Made by a program: the position numbers and the translations under genes. This document shows, in pieces, positions 35,342 through 46,899 of a DNA stretch of 64,000 nucleotides; the stretch's first letter is position 1, and every line of letters starts with the position of its first letter. Source of the DNA: Centrapalus pauciflorus. Taxonomy: Eukaryota; Streptophyta; Magnoliopsida; Asterales; Asteraceae. The stretch covers positions 19,255 to 83,254 of the forward strand of contig JAANYP010006994.1 of the NCBI GenBank assembly GCA_020465985.1, read 5' to 3'. Below the pieces are notes generated by a model. The model saw nothing but the letters and a program-made list of their open reading frames with translations. It made no database searches and was not told the DNA's origin.

Positions 35342-35979
35342 CGTTTCAAAAGTAATTGAAATGAACTTAGTAAATTTAATTCGAAACTAATTTAAGTTAA
35401 TTCTTTCGACTTTAGATAGATTCGAATATAATTAAATTTAAATTTATTTGGGATTAAATTCGATTAAGTTTTGTAATTCAATTAAATTCGAAATTGATGA
35501 CAGATTCGAAAGTCTCCAAACTCGAAGGTCAAGACAAACTCCAATACTCAGTAAATTCGAAGCACCCTATTCGACTATAGTCCAAACTCGAATCTCAGTA
35601 AACTCGAGACTCCTAATCGACTTTAGCACAAACTCGAATTAAACTCGAAACACTCTTTATCAAACTCGAAAGGAGCGGATTTGGTTAGACTCGAGACTAA
35701 GTAAAACCCTAATTACTCCTAACAGATTCGAGCGCCGCAAACTTGAAAAACGGCTAATACTTCGATTTCTTTACGTTTTGCAGATTAAATCAATTTTTTT
35801 ACAACGAAAAATATTGATTTCGATAAAAAACGTGAAAAACACGAAGTATTTCCCGGATGACAATTTGCTAAGCTCGAAAAACACGAAAAACACGAACTTG
35901 AGAGAATAACCGTCCAAAAGCGTCAAGAAACCTGGGATGTATCTTTATGAACACGAAGAACACTAAGAACACCCCCTGG
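35342..35979 (-). other. leader of element C
   Basis: About 640 bp of non-coding sequence equivalent to 10374-11018 of element A, dense in TTCGAG/TTCGAA words on the coding strand. Confidence 0.7.
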
Positions 35980-35990
35980 CTCTGATACCA
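35980..35990 (-). promoter_or_regulatory. primer-binding site of element C
   Basis: Minus-strand TGGTATCAGAG (plus strand CTCTGATACCA), two bases from the 5' LTR. Confidence 0.93.
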
Positions 35991-35992
35991 CT

Positions 35993-36240
35993 TGTAAGGT
36001 CTACACAACACGGATCTCTCTAGACGCGAGACCGTCAACGATTGCGGAATCCTCGTTAACGGGTTGACCGAACAACTCTCACACGAAACACGGAGACTAT
36101 CAACGAGCTGTACGAACTAACAAGAACGCACCTACTAGAAGATTCTCTCCGAAACAACACTAAAACTTATGATAAACTCGAAATCGCCTTTTGCTTAATC
36201 TCTCTCGAATTCAGCAAAAAGTCCCTTAATGATTCGAGTC
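35993..36240 (-). repeat. 5' LTR of element C, truncated
   Basis: 248 bp of the LTR next to the primer site. The U3 end is missing, and sequence continues at 36241 with an unrelated fragment. Confidence 0.92.
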
Positions 36241-36570
36241 TAAAGTGATCTGAAAACCATTTAACCTGCAAAAAAATGAAACCAGTTTTGGTACACATCG
36301 AAAGATGGGTCCTTTCTTGTTAGATTTAGGATTTCCATCGTCATGTAACAACACAAGAGTAGGAACCCACTTATCATTCAACACAGGTTTAGATGCAGAA
36401 CCTTTTGGCACCCTTTTGGCACCCATTTGTATATGGGTCCAACTTCAATAGAAAGTCTAAAGTGATTTGAAAACCATTTAACCTGCAAAAAAAAGAAACC
36501 AGTTTTCGTACACATCGAAAGATGGGTCCTTTCTTGTTAGATTTAGGATTTCCATCGTCATGTAACAACA
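36237..36570 (-). repeat. duplicated fragment resembling a copia gag-pol boundary
   Basis: A 117-bp block occurs twice (36237-36353 and 36454-36570), 217 bp apart. Read on the minus strand it encodes HDDGNPKSNKKGPIFRCVPK, followed by a T-rich stretch ending TTTGCAG|GTTAAATGG. This recalls the WVPRDN-stop-TGCAG end of gag in elements A and C, so I read it as a piece of another copia gag-pol junction. It could also be unrelated unique DNA. No complete gene is present. Confidence 0.4.
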
Positions 36571-38421
36571 TGACGATGGAACCCGTGGTTTTGTGACTTA
36601 TCTAGAATTTTCTCTACTTTTTATGCTTATCAGTTTGAGTTTGAGTTTCATTCTTGAAATTTGCTCATAACATTTTATGTTTCACTGATACTGTTCTTAT
36701 TTGAAGGGGGAGTTTCAGATGCGATTTGAAGATGACATCTTAACGAAAAGTGTGTAAGCATTATGAATACTCTAATGCACACTTTAAAAGGTTTTGTTAA
36801 AATAATCTGATTCTCTGATTGATTAAATTTCCACCAACATTAATTGATCTAATCTTCGTGATGATCTTGATCTCAATCTTCCTGAGATTCTCTCAAATAT
36901 TCTTATTTCTCCCACATATTCTGATTCTCTCATACATCAAGATTCTCCCATACAAGCTAATTCTTTCATGATAGTCTGATTTATTTTCAAATCTAATATC
37001 AGACTTTCTATTGAAGTTCTCTCATACAGTCTCTCAAACTTCCCAAGATATTTCATTCAACTCTCATCCATCTTCTGGAATACCCCATGAGCTTAACTGC
37101 TATATCCTTGAAGATATCATGCTGACTCCGATGATGCCCAATATGTGTGATTAGACAAATATATATATCGTTCCTATGGTCTAAACCAGAGCTGGAAGAC
37201 CTACCCAAGGAGCAAACCACTTTAGTTTTTGTGAGTAAGGGTTCTTAGGTCAATTAGTTGAGGAGTGTTAGTTACCATGGGGTACTAGCAGGGACAAGCA
37301 TAGATAAATTGCAAATGAGAGGGTTTATCGAAAGGAGATGGGGTGCATCATGAGCTAAAAGTGATCCGGATGGAGTACAGTTGAAAAATGACGAGAGATG
37401 AGGGGTGAGAAATGATTAAAATAAAAGATAAATCCTACCCACACTGTGTCAGTCTATTGGGTTTCAAACATCTGCTAACAAATTCCATGTGTTGGAATTA
37501 GGTACTTAACAAGACGTCATGGACCCAGTGACGCATGCACCAAACCTACCTAGCTACTCAGTTGTCTCTTAAAAGACTTCTGTTTCAATTCACATGAAGT
37601 TATATCACATACTCTATCGACATATCATTTGGATATTGTTGATATTGAAACGAGGAAGACATCCTCTCCGGTCTCCGACTTCAGTTGATGCACTTTGAGT
37701 CTAGAGCTTAATGTTATACACTTTTAGGACACATGGAGTCTACAGTCTGCGTGACTATAAAAAGCTTGTCTACCAAGACAAAGTCGGAACAAATATGATT
37801 GATTCTTTCATGATAAAGGATTTCATGATGATTATTTGGAAATCCTCCCAGTGTTAATGTCACGCCAGCGCTGAACGTAGGTTACATAGACTTAGTTTAT
37901 TGTGCAAAAAGAACTCCTATGTGGAACTGGAATGTTACTTACAAATGATATCATTTCTCTTTTATTTGTTCAGGTTGCAAAGCCATGAATGGATTTTATG
38001 ATGTAAATGTTTATATTATGTTATTGAGGGGGAGAGTTATTGATTGAGTTTGTAACGTGAGAGAGAGAAGTACTTCTGTGTCTGTAATGTTCTTAAATGT
38101 AATATTTTCTTTCTGAGTCTGTAATCATCTACTTCGACAAAGAAAGAAGATTTGAAGACACATTGAGGTTATTCATTTGAATGGGAGAGCTGAAGTGATT
38201 ACATGATGATCATAATTATCATGAGGGGGAGAATGTTCTGAAGAGAGTTGCAGTGTGTTGAAAGATCTAGTAAACGCAAGGGGAGAGCACTGAATTGAAT
38301 GATTTTAGGGGACAGAGATCTGAAGAAAATCAATGATGTACTTCAAAGTTCAAAGATCAAAGTCACTTCAGAGTTCAAGACTTCAGAAAGATACAAGCCT
38401 TGATTACAAGAAGGGGGAGAT
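36571..38421 (+). other. 3' non-coding tail of an unidentified Sirevirus-like element
   Basis: No coding sequence was found. Several PPT-like tracts lie on the plus strand: about 36704-36711, 38034-38042, 38222-38230 and 38280-38286, then 38411-38419 directly before a TGTTAG start. Multiple PPTs upstream of the 3' LTR are a reported trait of Sireviruses. Between 36860 and 37080 there are many GATTCTC/CTCTCATAC words. The upstream part of the element is absent. Confidence 0.45.
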
Positions 38422-38647
38422 TGTTAGAAACTTTATTTCTTGTAATTCAAGCTTGTGTAATTGCGCTTAATTGAAAATATTTAATTATACACTAAAGGGG
38501 AGATTGTTAGCCCTAAAATAGTGTATAATTAAATATAATAAAAGTCTAGGTTCAATTTATAATTAGGAATAGTTTACTTTGGAGGGAATCTTAATTTCTA
38601 AGACTTTAAGGGGAGTGTTTGGAAAAACCCCCAAAGTAAGTGTTAGG
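38422..38647 (+). repeat. partial 3' LTR of the unidentified element
   Basis: Two candidate LTR starts follow PPT-like tracts: TGTTAGAAAC at 38422 and TGTTAGCCC at 38505. A third purine tract follows at 38610. The sequence is cut at 38647 by element F; the rest would lie beyond the window. Confidence 0.4.
38477..38536. repeat. 18-bp perfect inverted repeat around a PPT/LTR junction
   Basis: Arms 38477-38494 (ATATTTAATTATACACTA) and 38519-38536 are exact reverse complements. The 24-base loop holds AAGGGGAG and TGTTAG. Confidence 0.9.
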
Positions 38648-39206
38648 TGTAAGGTCGCCTTCCTACGGATCCTATTTTGACGCGACACAGTCCAACGAGT
38701 GCGGAATCCTCGTTAGCGGCTTGATGGATAGACCACGCACACGAAAACCGGAGACACACACGATGATAGACGAACAATGGAACGCCCCGACACGTGATTC
38801 TCTCCATGAACAAAATCTCAAAAGCCATGCATGTTCGAGATTGCCTCTGCACTAATCGTGGTTTGAATTCTGCAAAAGTTATTAATTAAAACGGATTAAC
38901 CCTTAATTATAACACCTGGTTCGAATTTGCCCAGGACAAGTTCGACTAAGCCCAAGGCCCTTCGAACTTGTCCTCTATAAGTTTGAACCATTTACTTCGA
39001 ACTTACCTTTGAACTTATGTTTGAACTTATTGTAACACATCTATTACACCAAGTTCAAACATACATACAATCAATATCAAACAAACATTAGCAAACGTAT
39101 AACAAACATATATCAAACACGTATTAATATGCAATAACGAACAAATAGACTATTACAAAATACTGTCTATACTTAGAGTGCTATCATCACATAGCATGCA
39201 CTAACA
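38648..39206 (-). repeat. 3' LTR of element F
   Basis: 559 bp between TGTAAGG and CTAACA on the plus strand, equivalent to the 596-bp LTR of element B. The 13-bp hairpin is conserved (about 38932-38973). Confidence 0.94.
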
Positions 39207-42060
39207 GACTCCCCCTTGACGATAGCTTCTAACTATATATTTTGTCTGAGTACTAGAGCTATATAAACTACTACCATCATACAATCCCTTATCTATACAA
39301 ACTCTAACTACCTTCTGGAACTTCCTGCCTTCTGATCTCCAGCCTTCATGAAAGAAGATCGGCTGATCATGAAGCTTCCTCAGGTCATCCTTCAATAGGT
39401 TGATCAGATGCAGTGGATCGTATACTTTCAAAATCAATCTGTCCTCGTAGTCCTCTATCACTGCTTTCGCCATCTCGTTGTAAACATACCACCACTTCAT
39501 GTTTTTCAGTACATCCTTTGGCATTGACTTCATCGGCACTTTCTTGATGCATCGAACTGGCTTGTAAACCATCCTAGCCCAGGGCTTCTCAGTGAGGAAA
39601 TCTACTCTTGACGGATCTTCAACTCTTTTTCCAGTTCTAGGCTTGAGCCTTTCGAACATACCAGATCGACCCTCCCTTTGTATGATCTTAGCAACAACTT
39701 CAACATATGGTTCGTCTCCTAGGTTAATTAACTCCTTCCAAGCCAACTCTTTCACTTCACACTTGGGCAGTGTGTTGAACACCTTCAACGTCCTCCTCAA
39801 GTACTGAAGTCCATCTCTCCTCTTTAGTACGAATAGCTGCAGTTCTCTATCAAAGAACCAACTTAAAATTCCACCTGAGAGATTTCCAGGGCTTGGTAGT
39901 CTCATTCTCTTCTTCATCTTTAGATTTGTTTTCTTTTCATCCTCTCTGAACTAAAGCTTTATCAGATCTTCTTTGGTTTGCTCCTTATCAACTGTATCAA
40001 ATTCAGAATCATCCATATATGCTAACTTAATCTCATCTACGTCAATAACGTTTTGATCATTGTGTACATACTGTTTAGTGATAGGTTGTTTAGGGATGAT
40101 CACTTCATCTACCTTGTCGTCTTCATCCTCTACAATCTCGTCATCTGATTTCCAGTCTACAACGTCTCCTGGAATAAATTCTCCTTCTTTAACTCTTCTT
40201 GATCAAACTCAAAATCGTCTTGATCGTCAAGATCCATTAAAGCTTCAATCATCTTGCTTTCAACAATCTTTGAAGTTCTACTTTCACCTCCTTCTTCTCT
40301 CATACTGGACTGACTTGGCACCCCCTGAATTTGAGCTTGCTGAGCAGTCTTTAGAGAAAGATCTGCCAGCTCACTCTCTCTTTCAGCATCGGGATCATTG
40401 CCATTATCTTCTCTCCTCAATACCTCAGCTTCTCTGCAACTACTCTCCCCCTGAGCTTGCAGATTTTTCATTAATTGCTGTAGGAGAGTTTTCATAGCCT
40501 TCATCTCAGACGGTTGATCAGCTATAGTTCTTCGCAACTCAGCATTTTCCTGATCAAGTCAGGCATTATGTGCTTGAAGCTCTTTCACTGCAGTTGACAG
40601 CTGAAAAATTAGGACTGTTTGGAAGTCCACCTTTCCTTTCAGCTCTGTGAACCGCTGATTGTCAGTAAATGTGGTTGATGATGATGGAGTGGAGGTGGAG
40701 GTTGATGGAGCGGTGGTTGGCGTGGGTGGAGCAGCTGGTATCACAGGCTCAGGAACCGAGGTTGATGGAGCTCCCTGCATGAATCTATGCAGCCTCGCCC
40801 TATGCCTAGGCACGAGTGGAGCTTCATCTTTCTCTTCAAACTTAGATTCTTCGATCTCTTCGTCAATCAGAGCCGGTCTTGTGTGTCTCCTTCTGCTTAC
40901 AATTAACTTTGATCCATATCTACTGATTTGAATATTTTGATCCTCGTTATCAGAACTAGACTCTGAGGCATTAATATCAAGCCCTTCAGTCTCATCCTGT
41001 GCTCCTTCTTCTTCTTCAACTATGACCTTAGTGTTCATATCCTCAGCCTGAGGCGACTGGTATTCATCTATCTCATTAAAAATATAATTGAACTCATCAG
41101 GAGGGTCTATAACACCCTGAACCAGTTGTTCAGCGAGGTTTTGCTCCGAGGTAGTCCCCTGTGCCCATATGTCTTCTAGAGTCTGCGCCGTCTGATAAAA
41201 AATTGGGGCCGAACACGACGGGCCTGCAGCGTCCGTTGATGGACCTGTTGTCATAGATTCAGATTGTGTGCTAGACGATGGCCTAACTGCTGCAAATTTG
41301 TCTAGCTGGAGCTCTTTGCCTCCTACGCTGTGGCTGTTGCGGTTGTTGCTGCTGTGGAGCTTCACCTGCCCAGTTATCTCCTTCTGGAGCTACAAAATCT
41401 GGGTCAATAACTGCTCCAAACAAAGGTGCCACCTGTGGCCTGACCTGCCCAGCCCTTCGCACATTATGCGACTAGCAGTCCGCAAATATCCTTTTATTTA
41501 TTATAGCCACGCCATTAGCATCTCGAAGATGAGGCTGATTGGGCAAAAGATAGCGGATGATCACTATCGCGAAGCGTGGGTTCATGAAAAATCTTTCTCG
41601 GACGGGAGTTATGATTTGATGCACAAACTCACCGAAGAACATCTCTGAAAAACTGAAACGCTTATTATATACTAAGGCTATCAACGCCGATTGCATCTTG
41701 GACACAATGTAATCAAAGCCTGTCTTTTTCGGCGCAAAACAGACCATAAAAACATGTACCAATAACGCCATTGGTCAATTAAACCACTCTTCACATAAGA
41801 AGCTGTGGAATATCTTGGGCGTATCCCATTCGCAAAAAGGCCGCTTGCCTTATATGAAGTGGAAAATCAATAGGCCCCGCCTCCTGGTCCCAAAATTGTG
41901 GTACATATGGCAAAATAATCTGCAGATTATGAGTCAATTCATAAGCAACCCGCGATTGCGTCAAAAATTCAACCATTTGTCGGAATGGTTGAGCTTCAGG
42001 CAGATCTCTATCTATTGACATAACCATGTTATGTTTATTGTAGAAAGCTCGATCACCCAT
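39201..42060 (-). pseudogene. element F 3' ORF, broken
   Basis: Starts MGDRAFYNKHN at 42060, close to element B. About 40 codons of the N-terminal domain are deleted: YVPQFW runs directly into DQEAGPIDF, removing the segment with the GQP and ILQQIL motifs. Later pieces hold SFSEMFF (41771-41472), the Q/R linker and acidic region (41365-40559), the coiled coil and acidic part (40537-40157) and the C-terminal domain with SWFFDRELQLF and VYDPLHLINL (39917-39201). The normal stop after SSST is lost, so the frame reads through the PPT to a stop inside the LTR. Frameshifts and stops separate the pieces. Confidence 0.88.
39209..39217 (-). promoter_or_regulatory. polypurine tract of element F
   Basis: Minus strand AAGGGGGAG then TC before the 3' LTR. 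Confidence 0.92.
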
Positions 42061-43155
42061 ATCTGCACACGAATAAAAACAACCATTATTTGTAATGAAA
42101 AAAAATAAAATGAAAAAAGAAAAATAAAATAAAATAAAATGATACTTGTTTATTTCGAATTTGTATAATTTCGAACTTACATAAGTTCAAAATCCAACAC
42201 ATTTGAATTTCTACAAGTTCGAATTTATTTTATAAAGACATTCAAATTTAAATCAAATTCAGGGATTATGTTCGAATTTGACTGACTTCGAATTTGTAGA
42301 TATTTTAACAAATTCGAACTCTCTGACAAGTTCGAACATGATGAACATGTTCGAAGTTAGACATTTTTGAATACAAATCCATAATTTTAACCCCATTTGA
42401 CTTAGAGAATGGTATCAACTAGTCCTATTGGGTTCTAATCGAAGTTATATGTGATTTATTTTACTTTTCACTGGTTAAAACATTTGATTTTGAACCACAT
42501 AGGTTAAACCCAAAAATCATCAAATAAACAGTTTACACATAGGAATATCCCTTTGCCATTTTATTTATCAAGAAACTACCTTACATGTCGCATACTTAGA
42601 CATACTTTTATGATCAAGGCATACACACAATGATTATAACTTTTCGGTATTGCAAATTTTCTTTAAAATGCAAACGTCGGACACAGTTCTGTATTTACAT
42701 ACAACAGAGTGTCTTAGTTTGTCTTAAGGTTTATTTAAAGCTAGCAAGACAGCGGTGACAGGTCTGTACTGACGTACAACAAAGTGACTTATAATGCTAA
42801 CTCGAGTCAAACCAGAGGTAACAGGTCTGTACTTACGTACAACAAAGCGACTTGTTTTGACTCTCTCCTTGTTATCACTTAGAGTTTAAGGTGCATTATG
42901 TGTGAAAGCTTAATACTTAGAGATTGTATATACTGTGCTAATTTTCGTCACTTTGAACCTACGTATCCAAGACTTAACTCTATTTTCTAATATTCTCCCT
43001 TTTTTTTTAAGCTTTTTATGGTTTTCTCTCTTTTTTCTTTTGTTTTTCATAAATAAGAATAGGCTAATAACATAACTTACTAAACTTACTATAAAAAGGA
43101 AATAAATTCTACTTAACTACTAACTTTCTATAAAAAAAAATATACTAAGGTAAAG
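42061..43155 (-). other. spacer of element F; promoter and first exon deleted
   Basis: On the coding strand the intron acceptor (GTGTGCAG, two bases before the ATG) and the 3' part of the intron remain. A deletion near 42530-42545 joins the intron directly to sequence that in B lies upstream of the T-rich tract, so the TATA box, first exon and donor are gone. The triple repeat survives at 42679-42842 and the purine-rich stretch at about 42995-43060. Confidence 0.8.
42679..42842 (-). repeat. triple direct repeat around ACAGACCTGT (element F)
   Basis: Units at 42679-42704 (core changed to ACAGTTCTGT on the plus strand, as in B), 42754-42779 and 42817-42842. Confidence 0.9.
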
Positions 43156-45111
43156 TTACTCTGGATTACGCATACCATTTAGTTGAACTAACAACTCAAA
43201 GCGTGACTTATCAAAAGCTTTAGTGAATAAATCAGCATTGTTATCTTCCGTTGCCACTTTTACCAGCTTTATTAAGTTCTTTTCAGCACAATCACATATA
43301 AAATGATGTCTTATGACTATGTTCTTTGTTTTACAGTGTTAAACTGGATTGTTAGTTATAGCAATAGTAGATTGGTTATCTATCCTAATGGGAGTATGAG
43401 TGTAAGTCACACCGTAATCCCGCAATTGTTGTTGTATCCACAAAACCTGTGAACAGAAACTACCACCAGCTACATATTCGGCCTCGCACGTTGACATGAC
43501 TACCGAAGTCTATTTCTTGCATTGCCAGGATACGAGCCTCCCTCCAAGGAACTCACAACCTCCAGTTGTTGACTTTCGATTCAAGCTGGCACCTCCATAA
43601 TCTGAATTCGTGAATGCCTCCAATTCAGATCACCATCCGCGTGATACCAAAGTCGCAGCTTCGGTTTCGACTTGAGGTATCTCAAAATCCGCTTCACAGC
43701 TTTCATATGCATTTCTTTCGGATTGGCTTGAAACCTAGCACAAATACACACTACAAACATAATGTCAGGTCTAGAAGCAGTTAAATACATTAGTGACCCG
43801 ATCATGGCCCGATATAGAGTCGGATCCACATCAGTATCACCTTCCTTTGCTCCACCTGCAAAACCAGAAAGAAGTTCAACTCTCCCATAGCACTCATCTC
43901 AAACTTTGACTTCATCACCTTCTCGAAATCTTTGCACATCTGCTCGTCCGATGACCCGAAAATAATATCATCAACGTACACTTGTAGCAAGATAAAATGT
44001 TCACCCTTTCTCTTCACAAACAATGTACTATCAATTCTCCCTCTTTGAAACCCGTTGTCTAAAAGATGAGTTGATAGTGTCTCATACCATGCCCTGGGTG
44101 CCTGATGCAATCCATACAGAGCCTTATCAAGACGATATACTCTGTCTGGATACTTTGGATATGTAAACCCGGGCGGTTGTTCAACATACACCAGCTCCTT
44201 CACCTTTACATACAGAAAAGCACTCTTTACATCAAGTTGATAGAACTTAAATCCTTTGAAGGATGCAAAGGCCAGAAACAAACGAATTGCCTCAAGTCTT
44301 GCCACTAGCGCAAACACCTCGTTGTAATTGATTCCATCTTCTTGGTTGAAACCCTTTACGACAAGCCTTGCCTTGTTGCGAGTTACAATACCCCGATCAT
44401 TTCTCTTGCACTTAAAAACCGTCTTAGTTCCTATTGCAACTTCTCCTCGAGGTAGCGACACTAACTCCCACACTTCAAGCTTTCTGAATTGTGACAATTC
44501 TTCTTGCATTGCTTCAACCCAAGAATTGTCTTTTAGTGCCATTTTCACATTCTTCGGCTCTACTTGTGAGATGAAACACGAAAAAAGACAAGTGTGAAAA
44601 GCTTCGGAGACATTAATCATCGACAACAACACTGTGTTGTTATTCTAACTACTCCTAGTTCTCACACCAACATTCGGATTTCCTATGATGCTCTTAACCG
44701 GATGATCCTTATTTATCCTCGATGTTTCAATCTCATCGACCCTAAGATTATCTCCTAAGTTTGACCCTATTTCCCCTAACGGGGGAACGACTTCAGATGC
44801 TACATTCTCTTCCTCATGACCACTATCCTCGGAGTTAGAATCAGTAGACTGATTCTCGTTTGCAGGTAACTCAGAATCATTCTCTACTGGAGACCCATCT
44901 TCTGTCGATGTAGGCTCAGAAGTTGACGGAATGCTCGTCTTTGGAAAACCTTGACCGTCGTCATTCATATTTAATGTCGATAAGTCATGTTCAATTGTAC
45001 CTGCATTTCCATCCAAAGGAATGTTAAATGATTCAAACAATTTGTCATAATCAAATATCCATTCCGGACCAGTTTGGGGTTCATGTGTATAACTTGTTAC
45101 ATCAATGTTAT
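43156..45111 (-). pseudogene. pol: element F pol, RT and RNase H part
   Basis: From the insertion point of G: linker VTSYTHEPQTGPEWIFDYDK, acidic region, RT with [11 protein letters not shown] and YVDD (near 43970), then RNase H to the natural stop at 43156. A deletion of about 60 codons joins LVLQVEQRK to the VDPTLYRAMIGS region near 43845. Later RNase H frameshifts and stops (about 43327-43580) break it further. 45107-45111 (GTTAT) is the left target duplication of G. Confidence 0.93.
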
Positions 45112-46230
45112 TGTAGGTCCGAAAAGGTTTCCCTAGTGTATAGTTCAAAGCTGTAGAGGGGGGAGGGGGTGAATACAGCTATTTAAAAAATCAACACTCT
45201 TTTCTTAAATGTTTGTGTATATTATCAACAAGTGTTAATTACAAACAAGCCAGAACTGCGGAAAGGTTCAAGCTGAGATGACAGAAACAACAGTTGTTCA
45301 ACTCATCTAAGACACACTCAGACTAGATACAATGACTACACTCACTTAGATGCACTCACTGATTTTACAAGACACAGATGGACAGCTTGAGTATACACAG
45401 CCTAGACACACGTACTGTTGTATACAAGCAGACTTGAATGAATGAAAAAGACACTTTAATGCACGATCTGATTTTCCACTCTTGGTTTATACTTTTCACA
45501 ATCCTTAGAAGCTTCCTTTTATACTGTCACGGAGAATCTCAGTGAAGCTTCTTCATTGGACGGTGAGATGGTGGAATGTCTTTCCAAAAAGACAAGACAA
45601 CTTTTCTACACATGCTTATAAAGTAGATTTGTCTTCATATGGCAGAATCTATGTCTTTTTCTTTTTGTCACTGTTGCATAAGGCTTTAACCAAAAGAGGA
45701 ATGTCAACTTTGCATCTTTCTTCTTTTGTTAATGCCATCTTGATATAATAAAAGGTTTGGCACCCTTTTTCAGATATCCGTTTGTCTTCATGTAACAGAT
45801 CAGCGTATGCAGGCTTTGCAGTTTCTGTTATCCGCTTTGTCTTTGACTTGTAAACTGATCTTGTAGCCAAAAACAATACATGAGGACTTGGAAACATATT
45901 CAAAAAAGTGTTTAGCCTGTTCACAAAGAACAGTTTTTGTTCACAAAGAACAGAACACTTGTAAACTTTCCAAGCTGCTCAACAGAACAGAGCAGCGTAG
46001 ACAGTTTATGTCCAGCTTGTTCTGCAGACAGAACAGCTTGGACAATCTGCCTTTGTTGCAACACATGCAACAGGGTAAACAACTTTGGCTGTTATTGCAA
46101 ATCACTTTTCAGGTTTCAATAAGGCATAAACAGGCCTTAAATTATACCTTCAAGTGCATCAAACAGGTTTGATTAAAATCTCCCCCTAAGATGTAGAGCA
46201 GGTTCGACTGAGGCCTTTTTGTGCCTAACA
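45112..46230 (-). repeat. 3' LTR of element G
   Basis: TGTAGGTCC...GCCTAACA on the plus strand. Contains the GTTCACAAAGAAC repeat pair (about 45920-45952) and, on the minus strand, a TATA-type box near 45515-45525. Confidence 0.95.
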
Positions 46231-46232
46231 AT

Positions 46233-46241
46233 CTCCCCCTA
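46233..46241 (-). promoter_or_regulatory. polypurine tract of element G
   Basis: Minus strand TAGGGGGAG followed by AT and the LTR. Confidence 0.9.
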
Positions 46242-46486
46242 TTTGCAATAATCAGTCTAAGCTGATTCTATCAATAATCACTATACATTTTTAGAATACA
46301 TTTTGCTGAAATGAAATTACAACATTGAAGTAAAGTAAAATATCAGTTTATGTACACTGATTTTTTATTACATAAACAACATATGTTTTAACAGAAGTTC
46401 AACTGATGTACTAGTGTATATTACAACAAATGTAAAAATAAAAGTTACAACTAATGCAAATAAGTACAACTAATGTACAAGAGAAT

Positions 46487-46899
46487 TCAACAATTTAGAC
46501 TGTTGATGATTGGAGCAGATAATGGCAAGCCTGTCCAACATATACACCTTTCTTTCATTGAGCACACAACACAACTTTGCCTTGGGGTTCCCAATATGTA
46601 ACCCAGGTGCTCATCAAAGTTAACCTTGTAGCCAGCATCACACTGTTGGCTTATGCTAACAAGATTATGTTTCATCCCAACCACATAGGCTACCCTTTTG
46701 AACACTGCAGCACCAGCTTGAAGAGTTCCATATCCTTCTGTGGATCCCTGTACATTGTCACCAAACGTGACTTTTGGCCCTTTTTTAGGCCTGAGATCAC
46801 TCAGCAGGTCCTTGCAACTTGTCATGTGTCCTGAGCAGCCACTGTCCAAGTACCAAACCTGGGATAGTTGTTTGTCTTGCAAAGTGTCATGAGAAAATA
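46487..46899 (-). pseudogene. element G protease fragment fused to the 3' tail
   Basis: Starts just after the gag stop. Protease text includes WYLDSGCSGHMT (active-site DSG) and GPKVTFGDN, continuing to HLGYILGTP. After a frameshift it reaches sequence near 46535 that in element H lies downstream of the 3' ORF (GGACAGGCTTGCCATTATCTG). About 7 kb of pol and 3' ORF were therefore removed in one or more deletions. Confidence 0.9.

Larger units (their letters stand above)
23537..36240 (-). mobile_element. Element C: Ty1/copia group A, reverse orientation
   Basis: Minus-strand relative of element A with 3' LTR, PPT, 3' ORF, promoter/intron, spacer, pol, gag, leader, primer site and a truncated 5' LTR. 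It is inserted in the 3' LTR of element B. The right end is cut within the LTR at 36240, at a point where AGTCTA is shared with the neighbouring sequence. The two LTR copies differ by about 10 sites over the 248 bp that can be compared (about 4%). It has the best preserved 3' ORF of groups A and B. Confidence 0.95.

Noticed and set aside
36226..36571. Two overlapping minus-strand frames as a host gene
   Set aside because: They are two copies of one 117-bp duplicated block, with no start context or continuation, and are better read as a retrotransposon fragment.
45542..46172. Short plus-strand frames in the LTR of element G
   Set aside because: They are antisense to the element and not conserved as protein; they reflect chance openness.
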